Shown here: positions 11,561 through 22,320 of the stretch, piece by piece
Layout of the letters: the number at the start of each line of letters is the position of its first letter
How positions within the stretch are numbered: position 1 is the stretch's first letter
Origin: Crocodylus rhombifer
Taxonomy: Eukaryota > Chordata > Crocodylia > Crocodylidae
Reading direction: 5' to 3'
Assembly (NCBI GenBank): GCA_038503035.1
Contig: JAVSML010024714.1
Coordinates: forward strand, 42,135 to 106,134
DNA length: 64,000 nt
Notes under the pieces: model-generated
Seen by the model: only the letters and a program-made list of their open reading frames with translations
Told to the model about the DNA's origin: nothing
Database searches by the model: none
Position numbers and translations under genes: made by a program

Positions 11561-13320
11561 GGAAATAATCTGCTTGTTTAATAAGACCCTATTTAAAACC
11601 AAGAAGGTAGAAATACATATTAGGAAATCATGAAATCAATGAAAAGGAAATCACGAAAATAATGAGAAAAGAGTAAATGTATAGTGTCAGGTTATTCCTT
11701 TCAGCTGTGTTCTGTACAAGACTGAAATGGAAATGGAAAGCAGTACATTTAAACGGGACCTTAATACTCCTCTGACCCTAGTGTTTGTTTAGTGCCTGGC
11801 CCACTCTCTGGTGTAAGTTAGACAAGTCTAAAGTGGGGTAAAGCTGTGGGTCACAATGACCCTGACACTGCCACCTCTAATCTTTGCAGTGGTATAAGGA
11901 GCCAAAACCTCCCACCACCAAATGTCACCTAAGTTGTAGATTTCTATCCCCTGTCCTAAAGGGTTATTATGGCAGCATGGGATTGCAGGGGTATTACTAG
12001 AGGACTACTAATCACAGTCAGACTTACCAATTTTCTCAGGTTGGTTGCGGCATAAAGAGCAAATTCCACAAGATATTTCACAGATATGCTCTGGTGGCCC
12101 CGCCCCCCATGTGCCTCTGCCAATCAGTGCCAAGGGGCGGAGGAAATGAAGGGGTGGTGGCCATCTTTTCTGCTGCCCTTCATGCCACCCCACTAGTCAG
12201 CACCTTCCCCTCCCAGGCAGACTGGTTGACAGCAGCACTGATGCTGGGTCACAGCAGCATTGAGGACTGCTGGCTCCCACTGGGAAGCCAGAATGTTAAA
12301 GTTTTCTTTTTTTGATTTTGTGGACAATCCTGGATTTTTCAGTTTCCATGAAATTCAGGAAACTGTGGTTTAAATAGACCCTAGGTATTGGGCATGTCAT
12401 GCTTAGTCACAGCCCTACACCAAAGATTGGCTAAGCGGGAGATAGAGGCACTGCCACAACAGCATTAGGCTGTCCAAGGTTTTCTTTAGGTGAGTGAAAT
12501 CTTCCTGGGGCAGAATCTTCTGGTTACTCTGTGCCACCGGAGCAATAAAAACCAGTTTAAACAGGGGTAGGGTCAAAGCACTATGTCCTAATTCTTTTTG
12601 TGGCACCTGCTTCAGGTGCAAGTTTCTTGTACCAGTTAAATCAACTGGCTTGTACTACAGGTACGGTTTGTACAAAACTGTCCTGGTCTTAGCTGACAAG
12701 CTACAGGCCTTTTTTGTTTGGTGGTACTAATGCCTCAGACCAGCAGTAGGATGACTTTCAAATTCTGACATGCCTACACTAAATAAGTTAACTAGCCACT
12801 GAGAACAGCTGCATGTTAAACTGCTGGCAAGATCTGCAGCCCAGCAGGACCTGAACAACAGTACCATCTGCTGGCTACAGCATCCTAACATAAACCAGGA
12901 CCTCCAACTGGTATGTCACCCTGCACTAACAACTCAGTCTGTCTCTTCCTCTTGCATACGATGAGAAACACAAAAGGACAAGATCATGCAAGGAAGCTGG
13001 GGATGCCCCTCTTCAGGATGGTCCTGTAACCAGTTGTCTAGCCAGCGAGGTAGATCAAAAGCCACTGTTCAGCGCTGCCATCTGGCTTCCCAGTAAATGA
13101 CCAAATTCAGATAAATAAAAATAATTTTGTTGGCTACAAATAGCTCTGGAGCAGGCCCTTATTCTTTCACCTCTCTGCAGTTACTACCACATCCTATCTT
13201 ATCTTGCAAAGTCCCATTACAATTTTTTAATCAAATACTTGTTTTTCTGGGTTTACTCCTTACTATATGCAGTGAAAAAAGTTATAATTTAGAGACATTC
13301 CCTAATTTAGAAGTGTTTGG
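11561..13320. other. Intronic sequence, nothing firm
   Basis: Mixed-composition intron. A GC-richer patch at 12090-12300 could be a repeat remnant. No splice-bounded protein-like exon is seen. Confidence 0.4.
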
Positions 13321-13915
13321 AATTGGGAGATGGTCCCTCAGGTAGTAGCTTTTGAAAGAGGAAGGGCAGGGAAGGGAAGGGGGGCAGGGGGGAAGCAGCA
13401 TGTGCCTGTCCCACAGCCAAGGCATCCAGGGAAAACTTGGATGCTTATCTTACCGCTGGCTGAAGCCCAGTTGCTTTCCCCAGGGCTGAAATGGCCAGGA
13501 AAGCACCAGACATTCCATTCACTGCTGGAGTACTGGGGACACAACCAGATACCAGCTCTCCCAGTCCAGACATGACAGGATCTCACTTTGCATGCAGAAA
13601 CACCCAAGTCAGGTAGGGCTGGGAGAGGGCACCCCAGTGGGACCTGTGGGGACCAGCCAGAGAGGACACTCAGTTCAGGGAAGACTTGGAGCATGCCAGC
13701 AGGAGGCTGATGGAACTGCAAGCCGTGGATAAGCATGGCAATGGCTGCAGCAAGACAGTGCCATACCTGGCCTAGTGCCAGGGCAGGAAGAACCTGTGCC
13801 AGGAAGGATAGGGGCCCAAAAGTGGGTGGGTGGAGGGTGCACCAGGCATTGAATCAATTCACACCCAGGAAAGTGATTACTTGGCACACAGGCATTATTG
13901 CCCTGCCTACCACCC
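13321..13915. other. GC-rich segment of unknown origin
   Basis: GC-rich sequence, including a purine tract (AGGG/AAGG words) at 13360-13396, adjoining the CR1 on its right. Open frames exist on both strands but none resembles a known protein. Its abrupt composition suggests an old transposon interior. Confidence 0.35.
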
Positions 13916-13916
13916 A

Positions 13917-14825
13917 GTCATAGATTTCAAAGACATTAGGGCTGGAAGGGACTTTGGAAGATCGAGTCCAGCCCCCCGCCCGAACAGCAGGAAGTCAGCT
14001 GGGGTCATAGGACCCCAGTTAGATAAGCATCCAATTTGCTCTTGAAGGTGGTCAATGTAGGTGCTTGAACCACCTCCGATGGCACTGTGGGGGCTCGGAC
14101 AGTAAAGAAATTCTTCCTTATGTACAGCCTGAAACGGTCTTGCAGTAGTTTATAACTGTTTGACCTCATCATCCCTTGGGGCACTCTGGTGAACAAACAT
14201 TCCCCCAGGTACTGGTGGTCACCCCTGATAAACTTATAGATGGCCATCAGATCACCTCTGAGCCTGCACTTTTCCAGGCTAAAGAGGCCCATGGCTCTCA
14301 GCCTGTCATTGTAAGGTCTGTTTTCCTGACCTCTGATCATGTGCGTGGCTCTCCTCTGGACTCTCTCAAGCTTCTCCACATCCTTTTTAAATTGTGGAGC
14401 CCAAAACTGGACTCAGTACTCTAGCTGCGACCTCACCAGGGCCTAGTACAAGGGGAGAATGACATCCCGGGATTTACTTGAGAGGCATCTATGGATGCAA
14501 GCCAGCATTTTGGTTGCTCTACTAGCCGCAGCATCACATTGCAGGCTCGTGTTCATCTTGTGGTCAATGATGACCCCCAAGTCTCTTTCTTCCATAGTGC
14601 TAGCCAGTGTAGCACTGCTGAGCCTATAAGGGTACTGCAGGTTTTTTTCTCCCAAGATGGAGAACCTTGCATTTTTTAGCATTAAACACCATGACGTTCT
14701 CGTCTGCCCATTTGCTGATCTTGTCCAGGTCAGCCTGGATCACCCGCCTGTCTTCTGGCGTGGATGCTTTTCCCCAAAGTTTGGTGTCATCGGTGAACTT
14801 GGCCAGTCCGCTCCTGACTCCAGTC
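13917..14825 (-). mobile_element. CR1 LINE 3' end, antisense
   Basis: A minus-strand CR1 covers the last third of ORF2 and the 3' UTR. The 3' terminus is at the left edge, where the plus strand reads 'TCATAGATTTCAAAGAC' followed by 'GGGCTGGAAGGGACTTTGG'. The homology ends near 14825, at the same place as the 'GGAGTCAGGAGTGGACTGG' part of the element at 23.2-26.4 kb. The two copies therefore belong to the same subfamily. The 5' end is truncated after RT block C. Confidence 0.9.
14005..14800 (-). pseudogene. CR1 ORF2 C-terminal remnant
   Basis: The reading frame is interrupted. One open part (14443-14682) covers 'MEERDLGVIIDHKMN' and ends at an in-frame stop immediately after 'SKSRDVILPLY'. 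The second (14005-14379) begins at 'MEKLERVQRRATHMIRG' and runs to the ORF2 C-terminus with 'KLDAYLTGVL'. The catalytic RT blocks A and B lie upstream of the truncation and are absent. It is a dead fragment close in sequence to the copy ending at 26.4 kb. Confidence 0.88.
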
Positions 14826-15560
14826 CGCTCCAGACTCTAAACTTGACTCTGATGTTGATTAGTTTTAGTGTTAGCTCGAGTTTGGAGCACTCACACATTC
14901 AGGCTAGCAGGGGCTTGCAGGATTAAAAAGTAAGAATCCTCACACACCCTCCCTGCCCCTCCTCCCCCATTCCTGGCTTCCCCACTGCCCCCCCCACAGC
15001 TCCCACAGTTTCCCCTGCCCCTCAGGGTTCCTCCCCACCCCCTGTGCTTATTTGTGGCCATCTGCACTGTTCTCTCAGAGGAGAAGGCAATGAAGGGTCA
15101 ACCTGCCTGCTCGACCCCCACCACCACCGCCTGCTGCTTTTCTCCTGGTTGAGCCTGGTCCAGAGAACAGCAGCAGTGGTAGTAGTGGCCAGGCAAGCAG
15201 GTTAAGCCTTCTGTGCGTGCTGCCCCAGCACAGACAGCTAAAAGTAAGCAAGGGAAGAGGAGCGGGCGGGGAGGGGTAGTGAGCAGATGCAAGCAAGGGA
15301 AGACAGGGCAGCCACAAGTAAGCAAGGAAGGAGGGGCAAGGAGCAAGGGGGTAGTGAGCTTGATCTGGGCCAGCAAGAAGGGGGCAGCAGGTGGGGAGTT
15401 TACACTAACATATTTAGTCTAATCTAGAGTTAGTATAACATGAGCTGAATAACATAGGAGATAAACCTAGACTGGAGTGACATAACTTTAAGCTGCTTAA
15501 AGAATGCTTAAAACTAGTTTTAGGTGTTAATGTGCAAACAACCCAAAGGTTAAGAGCTCC
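14826..15560. repeat. Possible non-autonomous DNA element with minisatellite-like interior
   Basis: The left side contains 'TAGTTTTAGTGTTAGCTCGAG' and the right side the inverse-like words 'TTTACACTAACA' and 'CTAGAGTTAGT', then 'CTAGTTTTAGGTGTTAATG' near 15510. Between them lie a C-rich tract (14940-15060) and a purine-rich repeat of AAGCAAGGGAAG/GGTAGTGAGC units (15240-15360). The terminal inverse words suggest a DNA element, but the exact ends are not resolved. Confidence 0.35.
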
Positions 15561-16847
15561 AGAAGCCAAGTTATCATGTAACAAGGCCCTAATATGGATT
15601 CTAACTTCCGAACCAAGTAGCTGATGTGTGTATAATTCAGGGTTCTAACCGAGTATTTGGTATTTAGATTTGTTATCCAACAGATATCTGGACAAGTTAT
15701 TAGAGCATCCTGCTATTTCAAGATCCTTTAAAGTTAGGTCTTGTTAAGTTTCCATTTTCACATTTTCTTAGTAAGAATGGCTGTAAAAGATACCCACTTA
15801 CAAAGCTGCCTTCGGCTTTCATTTCTTACAGATACAGAAGAAAGCTCACAGTATTCTGTATAGCTTTGCTGATAACTTTCATGCAGTGGGACTGATGGCA
15901 GGCTAAGGGAAATAAGTGCTGATACAGAGAGTCTGCAAATCTCTTGCTGAACATCTGGAAGTGTAGCCAAAACAAATTTATAGGATGAAAACACATGACC
16001 ATCCCAATCTAAAAATTGTCTTCAACTGTTCTCCAACACCTGTGGTGAATCAGTGGTGTCACAGGTTACTATATTATAGGGGCCACAGATTAGGGAATTT
16101 TGACAGTAAACAGGAGAGGAGATAAAGGAAGGGGTAAAGATTTTAAACATGGTTGAAGCAAGGCAGTACTGCCCACATGAAATGCATGTACGAATTCAGA
16201 GAGAGACTCCCTACTGCACTGCTGTACTGAAGAGGGGGCTACAAACATATTTTAGCAAAATCAGATGCATTAAGGAAAAGGTATCAGTTACTGATGACAC
16301 AAAGACAACATACTTCCAGGCGTGCAGGGAAAAGCTTATTTAGTTGTTTGGGGGGAGGGGGGTGTTATTGTGGACAGGTATTAATTACATTGGTAGTTAT
16401 CATGGCTGCTGATTGCAATGGGATTGTTTTTCTAAATAGCTGCCAAAAGGGGCAACACACAGAGATACAAAGATTTTGCAGCTCTATCAAAGATAAATCT
16501 ATTTTTTTTTTAAATCAAGGAGGGGGCCAGGAGTAAGAATAGTGTTTGGACATGCTCTTCTCTCAAAGAGAAGCACTTCCACTTTGGGGAGAAAGTGCAT
16601 CACATGTATTCAGGAAATGGGACAAAATGAAATGCAACCCATTCTGAATTCTTAGCAATATTTGTGCACTCAGGTGCAGCAAGTGTCTGCTACAGAGAAA
16701 CAACATTTGTGCCTCATTTTACAATGTGCTCACATCTACACGCTGCTCAGAGAAGAAAATGGACATTACTCCACTGGATTGCAAGCACTACCTGGGGTTT
16801 ATTCCCCCCACCCCCTTTTAACCATTTCCTGTGCATTATTACTTGCT
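15561..16847. other. Intronic sequence, nothing recognised
   Basis: AT-rich to neutral sequence with a G-run near 16350-16363 and a T-run at 16501-16511. No exon, RNA gene or assignable repeat was found. Confidence 0.45.
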
Positions 16848-16855
16848 ATTATAGA

Positions 16856-17904
16856 TAGAGGTGCACCAATACACTGGTCCATATCATATCAGCACCAATA
16901 AAAGGAAAATTGACATCATCAGCAAGCAGATTTTTTTTGGCTTATGTGGCCAGTAATGTCACCGATAAATGTTGCTTGCATGCATGCAGCTGCAGCATGT
17001 ACGTGGCCAGGAGTGCAGCCCGGCAACTTGGAGAGAAGCATCCAGCTGGTAAGTCTGTGTTGGGGAAGGGGTCAGGGGGTGAGTAGATAGAGCCCCCCCA
17101 CAGTGAGAGAGGGAGTTGGTCTGGGACAGGGACAGGCACTGCCCAGCCAAGGCAGGGCAAGGCGAGGCGAGGCAGGGGACAAAGCCGACGGCTTATTTGG
17201 GGAGTGGGGAGAAAGGGGAGACTCCCACTACTGTATGCATCCTTGGGGAGGCTTGGGAGCAAGTGACCCCTGGATCTGTGTGCAGGGCGAGGGAGTGCTG
17301 CCCCTGCGTGCTCATGCTTGGGGGCTGTCACTACTTGCCCCACTCTGCCTCTTCCCAGCACCTGTGCTCAGGCCAGGCAGGGTGGGGCAAGTAGTGACAG
17401 CACTGGCAGGAGGGCTATGGGGGGGACTATGACATTGTTTCTAGCCCCCACCCATAGCCCCTGTCCCAGTGCCACTGCCACTGCCCACTCTGCCCTGGCC
17501 CAAGCACAGTCGCCAGGAAGAGCCTAGCACAGCCCCTGAGCACAAACATGCAGCGGCAGCCTGCCGTCGCCCTGTATGCAGATCCATGGGGCACATGCTT
17601 CCCACAGGGTACACACAACAGCAAAAGCCACCTTCCTCCCTCCCACCCCCCTGCCTGCCAGACAGCCTGCCAGCTCCGTCCCATGCTCCACCTTGGCAGG
17701 GCAGTGCCTATCCCTGCCCCACTTCCTCTCTCACTGTGGAGGCCTTGATCTGCAACCCTCACACCCCTTCCCTCCTCCACAGACTTACCGGCCAGATGCT
17801 GCTCTCCAAGCTGCCAGGCTGCATATTGGCAATTGGATCAGTATCAGCTGATATGGCTAGTCAATAATTGGCCACTGGTATCAGCCCACAAAATCTTTAT
17901 CTTT
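16856..17904. mobile_element. Long-TIR hAT-like element, family B copy 1
   Basis: Non-autonomous, mostly palindromic DNA element. It starts with 'TAGAGGTGCACCAATACA'. The left subterminal 'CAACTTGGAGAGAAGCATC' followed by 'GGTAAGTCTGTG' is mirrored on the right by 'CACAGACTTACCGG' and 'GATGCTGCTCTCCAAGCTG'. Flanking 8-bp copies of ATTATAGA at 16848-16855 and 17905-17912 look like a target-site duplication, the size expected for hAT transposons. The right terminus has lost the final GGTGCACCTCTA that is present in the copy ending at 46759. The GC-rich interior has no transposase frame. Confidence 0.7.
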
Positions 17905-17912
17905 ATTATAGA

Positions 17913-18234
17913 TAGGATCCCAAGGCACTGATATACTGTCTACTCTGAGTTTTGTAAGAAATTCCCTTTGAAAGCTCCATCCCTGAGAGTAAGCTCTGTG
18001 ACCTGGAAGTAGGGATCTTGCTACTACCGTCTGTTGGTTTATAGCAAGAAGAGTGACTAAGAGTAGCTTCAGAAACTGTTCCCCCAGGAGTCAGGGACAG
18101 ATGCCCCATTTTAGAAGGAGCTCCCTACCACCATCTATTAGTGAATAGAGGAAACTATTGCTAACAATTTATTTGCACAAGCTTCCTCACAAAAGTCCTC
18201 CAATCAGCTCTTTGGAGGAGTCACCAGAAATATA
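17913..18234. other. Short intronic spacer
   Basis: Sequence between the hAT-like element and the old CR1. Nothing is recognised. Confidence 0.4.
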
Positions 18235-18239
18235 ACCAA

Positions 18240-18910
18240 ACTCCACCAGCACTGTGCCCAGGCCCAGAGCCCTGTGGGACACCACTCGAAACCTGCCATT
18301 CTGACATGCACCCATTAATAATCACGCTTTATCTATCTACCTAGAAAAATTAGTGGTAGTTTTATCCAACCCACGTTTCTCCAGTTTGTTTGAGAAGATT
18401 GTGTGGGCTCTTGTCAAAAGCCTTGCTGAAGTCCAGATACACTCTCTATGACAACAAAACTGAGAATTCTGCTAAATACCTTGTCACAAGGACACAAAAA
18501 AGGAATGAAAGGTCTCTCATCAGGCTAGATCCAGCCTGTGGCCCTGATCCATTGCTCAGGGCAGGTGAAGAGGGAATGGGACATTCCCTTCATCCCAATT
18601 CTTTTCATAGGCTGCAGCTTCCACCTCATCTTGTTTATTCCCCATACTTCTCATATTTGTATATGAGTAGTACTTTGTCAAAGAAGGAGATCACGTTTGT
18701 TTGATATTTGTTTACCATAAATTCATGTTGCCTGCTTGTGATCAGTCTTTCCTCCTCTGGATGCTTGTAAATGGCTTTCCTTAGAATATGCTCCAGTAAC
18801 TTCCCAGGTATTAAGGTGAAACTAACTAGTCTGTAGTTCTCTAAGTCCTCCTTCTTGCCTTTTTTAAAAAGGGGCACCCTTTTCCACTCTTCTGGTACCT
18901 GGTCCATCTC
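18240..18910 (-). pseudogene. CR1 reverse transcriptase remnant
   Basis: On the minus strand the upstream part (18635-18907) gives 'FKKGKKEDLENYRLVSFT' and 'LIPGKLLEHIL', the first conserved RT block. The downstream part (18240-18440) gives 'YLDFSKAFDK' (block A) and 'VSSGVPQGS' (block B). Between them, about 18480-18665 does not fit the RT and contains a duplicated piece of the endonuclease start. Block C (xADD) is not found. Stops and frameshifts make it non-coding. The order of blocks is correct for a minus-strand element. Confidence 0.8.
18600..18665 (-). repeat. Duplicate of CR1 endonuclease start (direct repeat copy 1)
   Basis: About 65 bases from 'TTCTTTTCATAGGCTGCAGC' to 'TCTCATATTTGTATAT' are nearly repeated at 20660-20726 in the same orientation. 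The second copy is in the expected place, encoding the 'GNKPDEMEAAACEKN' stretch at the start of the endonuclease. The copy here is out of place, inside the RT region. Confidence 0.8.
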
Positions 18911-19746
18911 TCATGACTTCATGAAAATCATTGCCAAAAGTTGTGATTCCTTCAGAACCCTGGGAGGAAGCTCATCTGCCTCTGCTGACCTGAGTTTATT
19001 CAGACCCAACAACAGCTCTCTGATTGTCTCTTGTTATTTCCTCCCTCATCTTACATCTTTCTTATCCAGATAATCCCTAGTACGTGTCTGGCAGCTTAAC
19101 TTCGTGAAGACTGAGGCAAAGTAGATATTGAGTAGCTCTGCCTTCTTTGTATCTTCAGTTAGGAGTTCCCTCTGGACTGTTAACAGGATCCACAGCTTCC
19201 TTGGTTCTTCTTTTCTGGCCAACTTTATTTATAGAACCTCATCTTGTTATCCTTAACCTCCTTTGCCAGGTGCAGCTTGTTCTTTATCTTTGCCTTCCTG
19301 ATTTCATCTTGCTATTTCCTGGTATGTGTCCTTGGTGACCTGACCATTCTACCACTACCTGGATGCTTTCCTTTTACATTTGAGGCATTGTACAAGCTCC
19401 TTGTGCGGCCACATTAGACTCTTTTTGTGCTTCTATCATATCAGGGCAGTTTCTTGTTGGACTTCCAATACTGTGCCCCCGAGAAGTTCCTAGTCTTCCT
19501 GGGTGCCTTTATCCTTCAATCTATGATTCCATGACACCATGCCTATTAGCTCCTTGAGGTGGATGAAATCTGCCTTTTTGAAATCTACCATCCTAATTTT
19601 GCTGACCTCATGCTTTCCCCGTCTCATGATCTGGAATTATAGCATATTGTGATGTCTTCCTCCTGAAGTTACCCATCACCTTCACATCCTCCACCAGTTT
19701 TTCCCCATCAGTCAGGACAAGATCCAAGATAGATGATCCTCTAGAT

Positions 19747-20013
19747 CAGGGGTGGGCAAAACATGGCCCGCAAGCCATCTCAGGCCCACCAGGCTATTCT
19801 ATGGCCCCTAAAAAATTTAGAAAATAAATATTTATCTGCTCCTGGCCAACTATCAACAATTACAGGAGACAGGGGCAGTAGGACCCAGGGGAAGCCAGCA
19901 GCAGGATGCAGCAGCCCAGCCCTGCCTCACCATTTCCATGTCAGCTCACTGCTTCAGCAGAGAGTGAGAAACTGAGTGTGTGGCTCTCCACCCAACGTAA
20001 CTGTCCAACCCTG
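19747..20013. mobile_element. Short hAT-like non-autonomous element with target-site duplication
   Basis: The element begins 'CAGGGGTGGGCAAAACATGG' and ends 'CTGTCCAACCCTG', giving imperfect terminal inverted repeats (CAGGG-TGG-CA). It is flanked by CTCTAGAT (19739-19746) and CTCTAGTT (20014-20021), an 8-bp duplication matching at 7 positions, typical of hAT insertion. At 267 bp it has no coding capacity. It sits inside the old CR1 and is therefore younger than it. Confidence 0.8.
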
Positions 20014-20025
20014 CTCTAGTTGTAT

Positions 20026-20256
20026 CTGTGGTGGAGCTGCTGAGGAAGAGGAAAGGACATCTGCAGGCATGAGGCAGAGGAGGCAGCAGCCTTGAGAGCA
20101 GGATGTGCAAGGCCCCAAGCACAGGGGCTCTAGGACCACTGCACCAAAAACGAAAAGAAGAGTGGCTGGTGATTCCCTTCTGTGGGGGACAGAGGAACCA
20201 ATTTGTCATCTAAATATGGGGGCCCGCCTGAAGCCCAAATGCAGGTTGTCACAGAA
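20026..20256 (+). repeat. Inverted-repeat arm A: CR1 ORF1 fragment on the plus strand
   Basis: This arm is the reverse complement of 21275-21522 with only scattered differences, plus a gap of about 16 bases corresponding to 'AGGCAGCATGCCTCCC' in arm B. In the plus direction it encodes the GDSL-like start of the CR1 esterase ('RVAGDSLLWGTEEPICHLN' region). The orientation is opposite to that of the surrounding CR1. Confidence 0.9.
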
Positions 20257-20274
20257 AATTGTCCTCAACACAAG

Positions 20275-20730
20275 TTAGGAACTGGCTTGACATTGTTTGG
20301 CTGTATTGTTCTTCCAGCAGATGTCCAGAAAACTGAAGTGTCCCATCCGTACCATCCCATAGCTTTTGGATAATTCTGTCACCACCTCCTCTTCCTGATT
20401 AGGTAGCCTATAATAAGTCCCCACCATTATATCTGTCCTGCATCTTCCACCTTTCATTTTCACCCAAATGCATTCTGCTTTGTCATCTTCTTCTTCCTGA
20501 ACCAGAGAAAAAAGTGTATATGTTTTTGACATACAAAGCAACACCACTACCTTCTCTCTCAACCCTGTCCTTCCGGAACAGAGTGTAACCCTTGATGTTC
20601 ACATTCCATTCATAAGACCTGTCCCATCAGATCTCAGAGATGCCAATGACATAATAGTTCTTTTCACAGGCTGCAGCTTCCATTTCATCTGGTTTATTCC
20701 CAATACTTCTCGTATTTGTATACATGCATC
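20275..20730 (-). pseudogene. CR1 endonuclease remnant
   Basis: The minus strand encodes degraded APE-type endonuclease. Visible pieces are 'NYYVIGISE' followed by a stop and 'WDRSYEWNV' (about 20575-20650), 'GYTLFRKDRVERE', 'GTYYRLPNQEEEV' (usual 'YRPPNQ') and 'DICWKNNTA' (about 20290-20320) at the position of the GDFN-containing block. The GDF of that block is changed to GHF. At least one stop is present, so the domain is not functional. Confidence 0.82.
20660..20726 (-). repeat. Direct repeat copy 2 of the CR1 endonuclease start
   Basis: Partner of 18600-18665. Here the sequence is in its expected context, immediately upstream of the 'YYVIGISE' part of the endonuclease. Confidence 0.8.
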
Positions 20731-20889
20731 AGATGCATTTTGCATTTTGGCCTCTCCACTTCCTTTTGGTGCCACTTGTTGCAGTCCTGCAGCTCTCTGG
20801 CCATTTCACAGACTTGAGTTGCTTCTTTGAGTCCTTTTCCCTTTGGATTATGTGCTCTGTTGCTGGAAGGTTTTGATCACCATCTCCTG

Positions 20890-21880
20890 TGCAACCTAGT
20901 TTAAAACCCTCCTTGCTAGGTTGGCCAGACACTGCCCAAAAATGGTCTTCCAAGTTCTCATCAGACAGATCCCATCCCTTGATAGCAGCCCTCCTCCCAA
21001 GAACATCCACTCATCACTGAAGAAGCTTTCAGCTGACATCACTACTTCAGCCATACTTTCACTTTCAGGATATGATGATCTCTGTTCCTGTGGAAGGCAG
21101 GGGTTCAGGCAATCAATGAGAACACCATTCATGTTCCAAGCTCCTTAACCCTCCTGCCAAGAGCCTCATAGTCACCTCTGATCTGGTCAACGTCATTCCT
21201 AGCAACATCGCTGGTGCCTAAATGGATAAGCAGGAAGACGTACTTGTCTGAAGGATGGGTAAGGTTGGGCAGTTCTCTGTGACAACCTGCATTTGGGCTT
21301 CAGGCAGGCAGCATGCCTCCCGGGCCCCCATATTTAGATGACAAATTGGTTCCTCTGTCCCCCACAGAAGGGAATCACCAGCCACTCTTCTTTTCCTTTT
21401 TGGTGCAGTGGTCCTAGAGCCCCTGTGCTTGGGGCCTTGCACATCCTGCTCTCAAGGCTACTGCCTCCTCTGCCTCATGCCTGCAGATGTCCTTTCCTCT
21501 TCCTCAGCAGCTCCACCACAGAGTACATGAAAGTGGTTACTGATTTCAATCTGCTCCTCTTCAATTCTGGGGGTCCTCCTTCTTTGAGTAGTCACATGCT
21601 GCCACTTCTCATTGTCACATGCTGTTACTTCTCATCATTGCCCTTTGGCCCCTCCAGTACCAGCCTCTTGTAACTCTTGTTCAAGTAATCCTCCTTGTCC
21701 CAGATGCAAAGCAATATGAATATCCATGCTTCCAATCCATGAATCTTCTTCTCCAGAGTGGACACCAGCTTCCATTTGGTGCACATGAAGTGACCCAGAC
21801 CCTCTGGGAGGAACATGAGCATGGCACATCCCACACAGATCATAAAAGCTGACACAAACTATTTGTGCCTCCTTTGTTCC
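20890..21880 (-). pseudogene. CR1 ORF1 remnant with SGNH/GDSL esterase domain
   Basis: The minus strand carries the CR1 ORF1 protein in pieces. The N-terminal part (21625-21880) has a CxxC-like 'LCGMCHA' followed by 'LVSTLEKKIHGLEA', a short heptad-like stretch. The esterase follows: 'VAGDSLLWGTEEPIC' (GDSL block, about 21370), 'LIHLGTSDVARND' (usual 'GTNDTAR', about 21210) and 'LLSRDGICL' (usual 'GRDGxHL', about 20990). It ends 'LANLARRVLN' at a stop near 20898. CR1 ORF1 esterases are known from this clade of LINEs. This copy has lost the block-V histidine (DGICL for DGIHL) and has several frameshifts. Confidence 0.8.
21275..21522 (-). repeat. Inverted-repeat arm B: CR1 ORF1 in native orientation
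   Basis: Partner of arm A at 20026-20256. It is contiguous with the rest of ORF1 on both sides, so this arm is the native location and arm A the displaced copy. The spacer between the arms is about 1.0 kb. Confidence 0.9.
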
Positions 21881-21904
21881 CTGGAGCACACCTATGCTGT
21901 AATG

Positions 21905-22320
21905 ATTAAAAAAAAGAGGGGGAGGGGAGGCTTGGGTTTGGCCAGTAAGTACAGCACAGGTTTCCGCAGGCAGATCTTGGTCCCATGCAGAGCACTATGG
22001 GGGCAGCCATGGACCAAGCAACTCTGCTGCATGTGCCCTTCACCTCCCCCTCCCTCCCCTCACCCTGGGCAGGCTCCCAGGACCTAGTGCCCAGGCAGTC
22101 TCTGTCCACCCCTGCCCCCCCACACATGTGCATATGCCCCCCCCCCCACCTCCATACACACACCCTCCACAGGACAGGGCATACAGGCAGTTGATCACTT
22201 GAACACTGCTCCTTGCCTGCCCAAAATCCCACAGGGAGTTTTGGTGAGTTGCAGGGGGGGCGGGGGGGAGCAGGGGGTCCTGATCCAGCCCTCGACACCT
22301 CATTAAAACTCCTTATGTCG
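21905..22320. repeat. GC-rich block, probable non-autonomous element
   Basis: G-rich at both ends (21911-21930 and 22250-22275) with C-rich tracts around 22110-22145. It stands out against AT-rich flanks. No reading frame resembles a known protein and the terminal repeats were not resolved. Confidence 0.3.

Larger units (their letters stand above)
18235..21890 (-). mobile_element. Ancient CR1 LINE, rearranged and nested
   Basis: A heavily decayed CR1 on the minus strand. Reading from high to low coordinates it has an ORF1 N-terminal region (about 21880-21530), the ORF1 esterase (21520-20895), the ORF2 endonuclease (about 20730-20275), the linker (19740-18910) and RT (18910-18240). It is interrupted by a hAT element (19747-20013), an inverted copy of its own ORF1 sequence (20026-20256) and a short duplication of the endonuclease start (18600-18665). 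Its sequence differs clearly from the younger CR1 copies, so it belongs to an older subfamily. The 3' UTR was not found. Confidence 0.82.

Noticed and set aside
17103..17867. Overlapping long frames on both strands in 17.1-17.9 kb
   Set aside because: GC-rich interior of a palindromic DNA element, where stop codons are scarce on every frame.
19946..20209. Repeated protein beginning 'MTNWFLCPPQKG' on minus 20 kb and plus 21.3 kb
   Set aside because: Antisense translation of the duplicated CR1 ORF1 sequence, not a paralogous gene pair.
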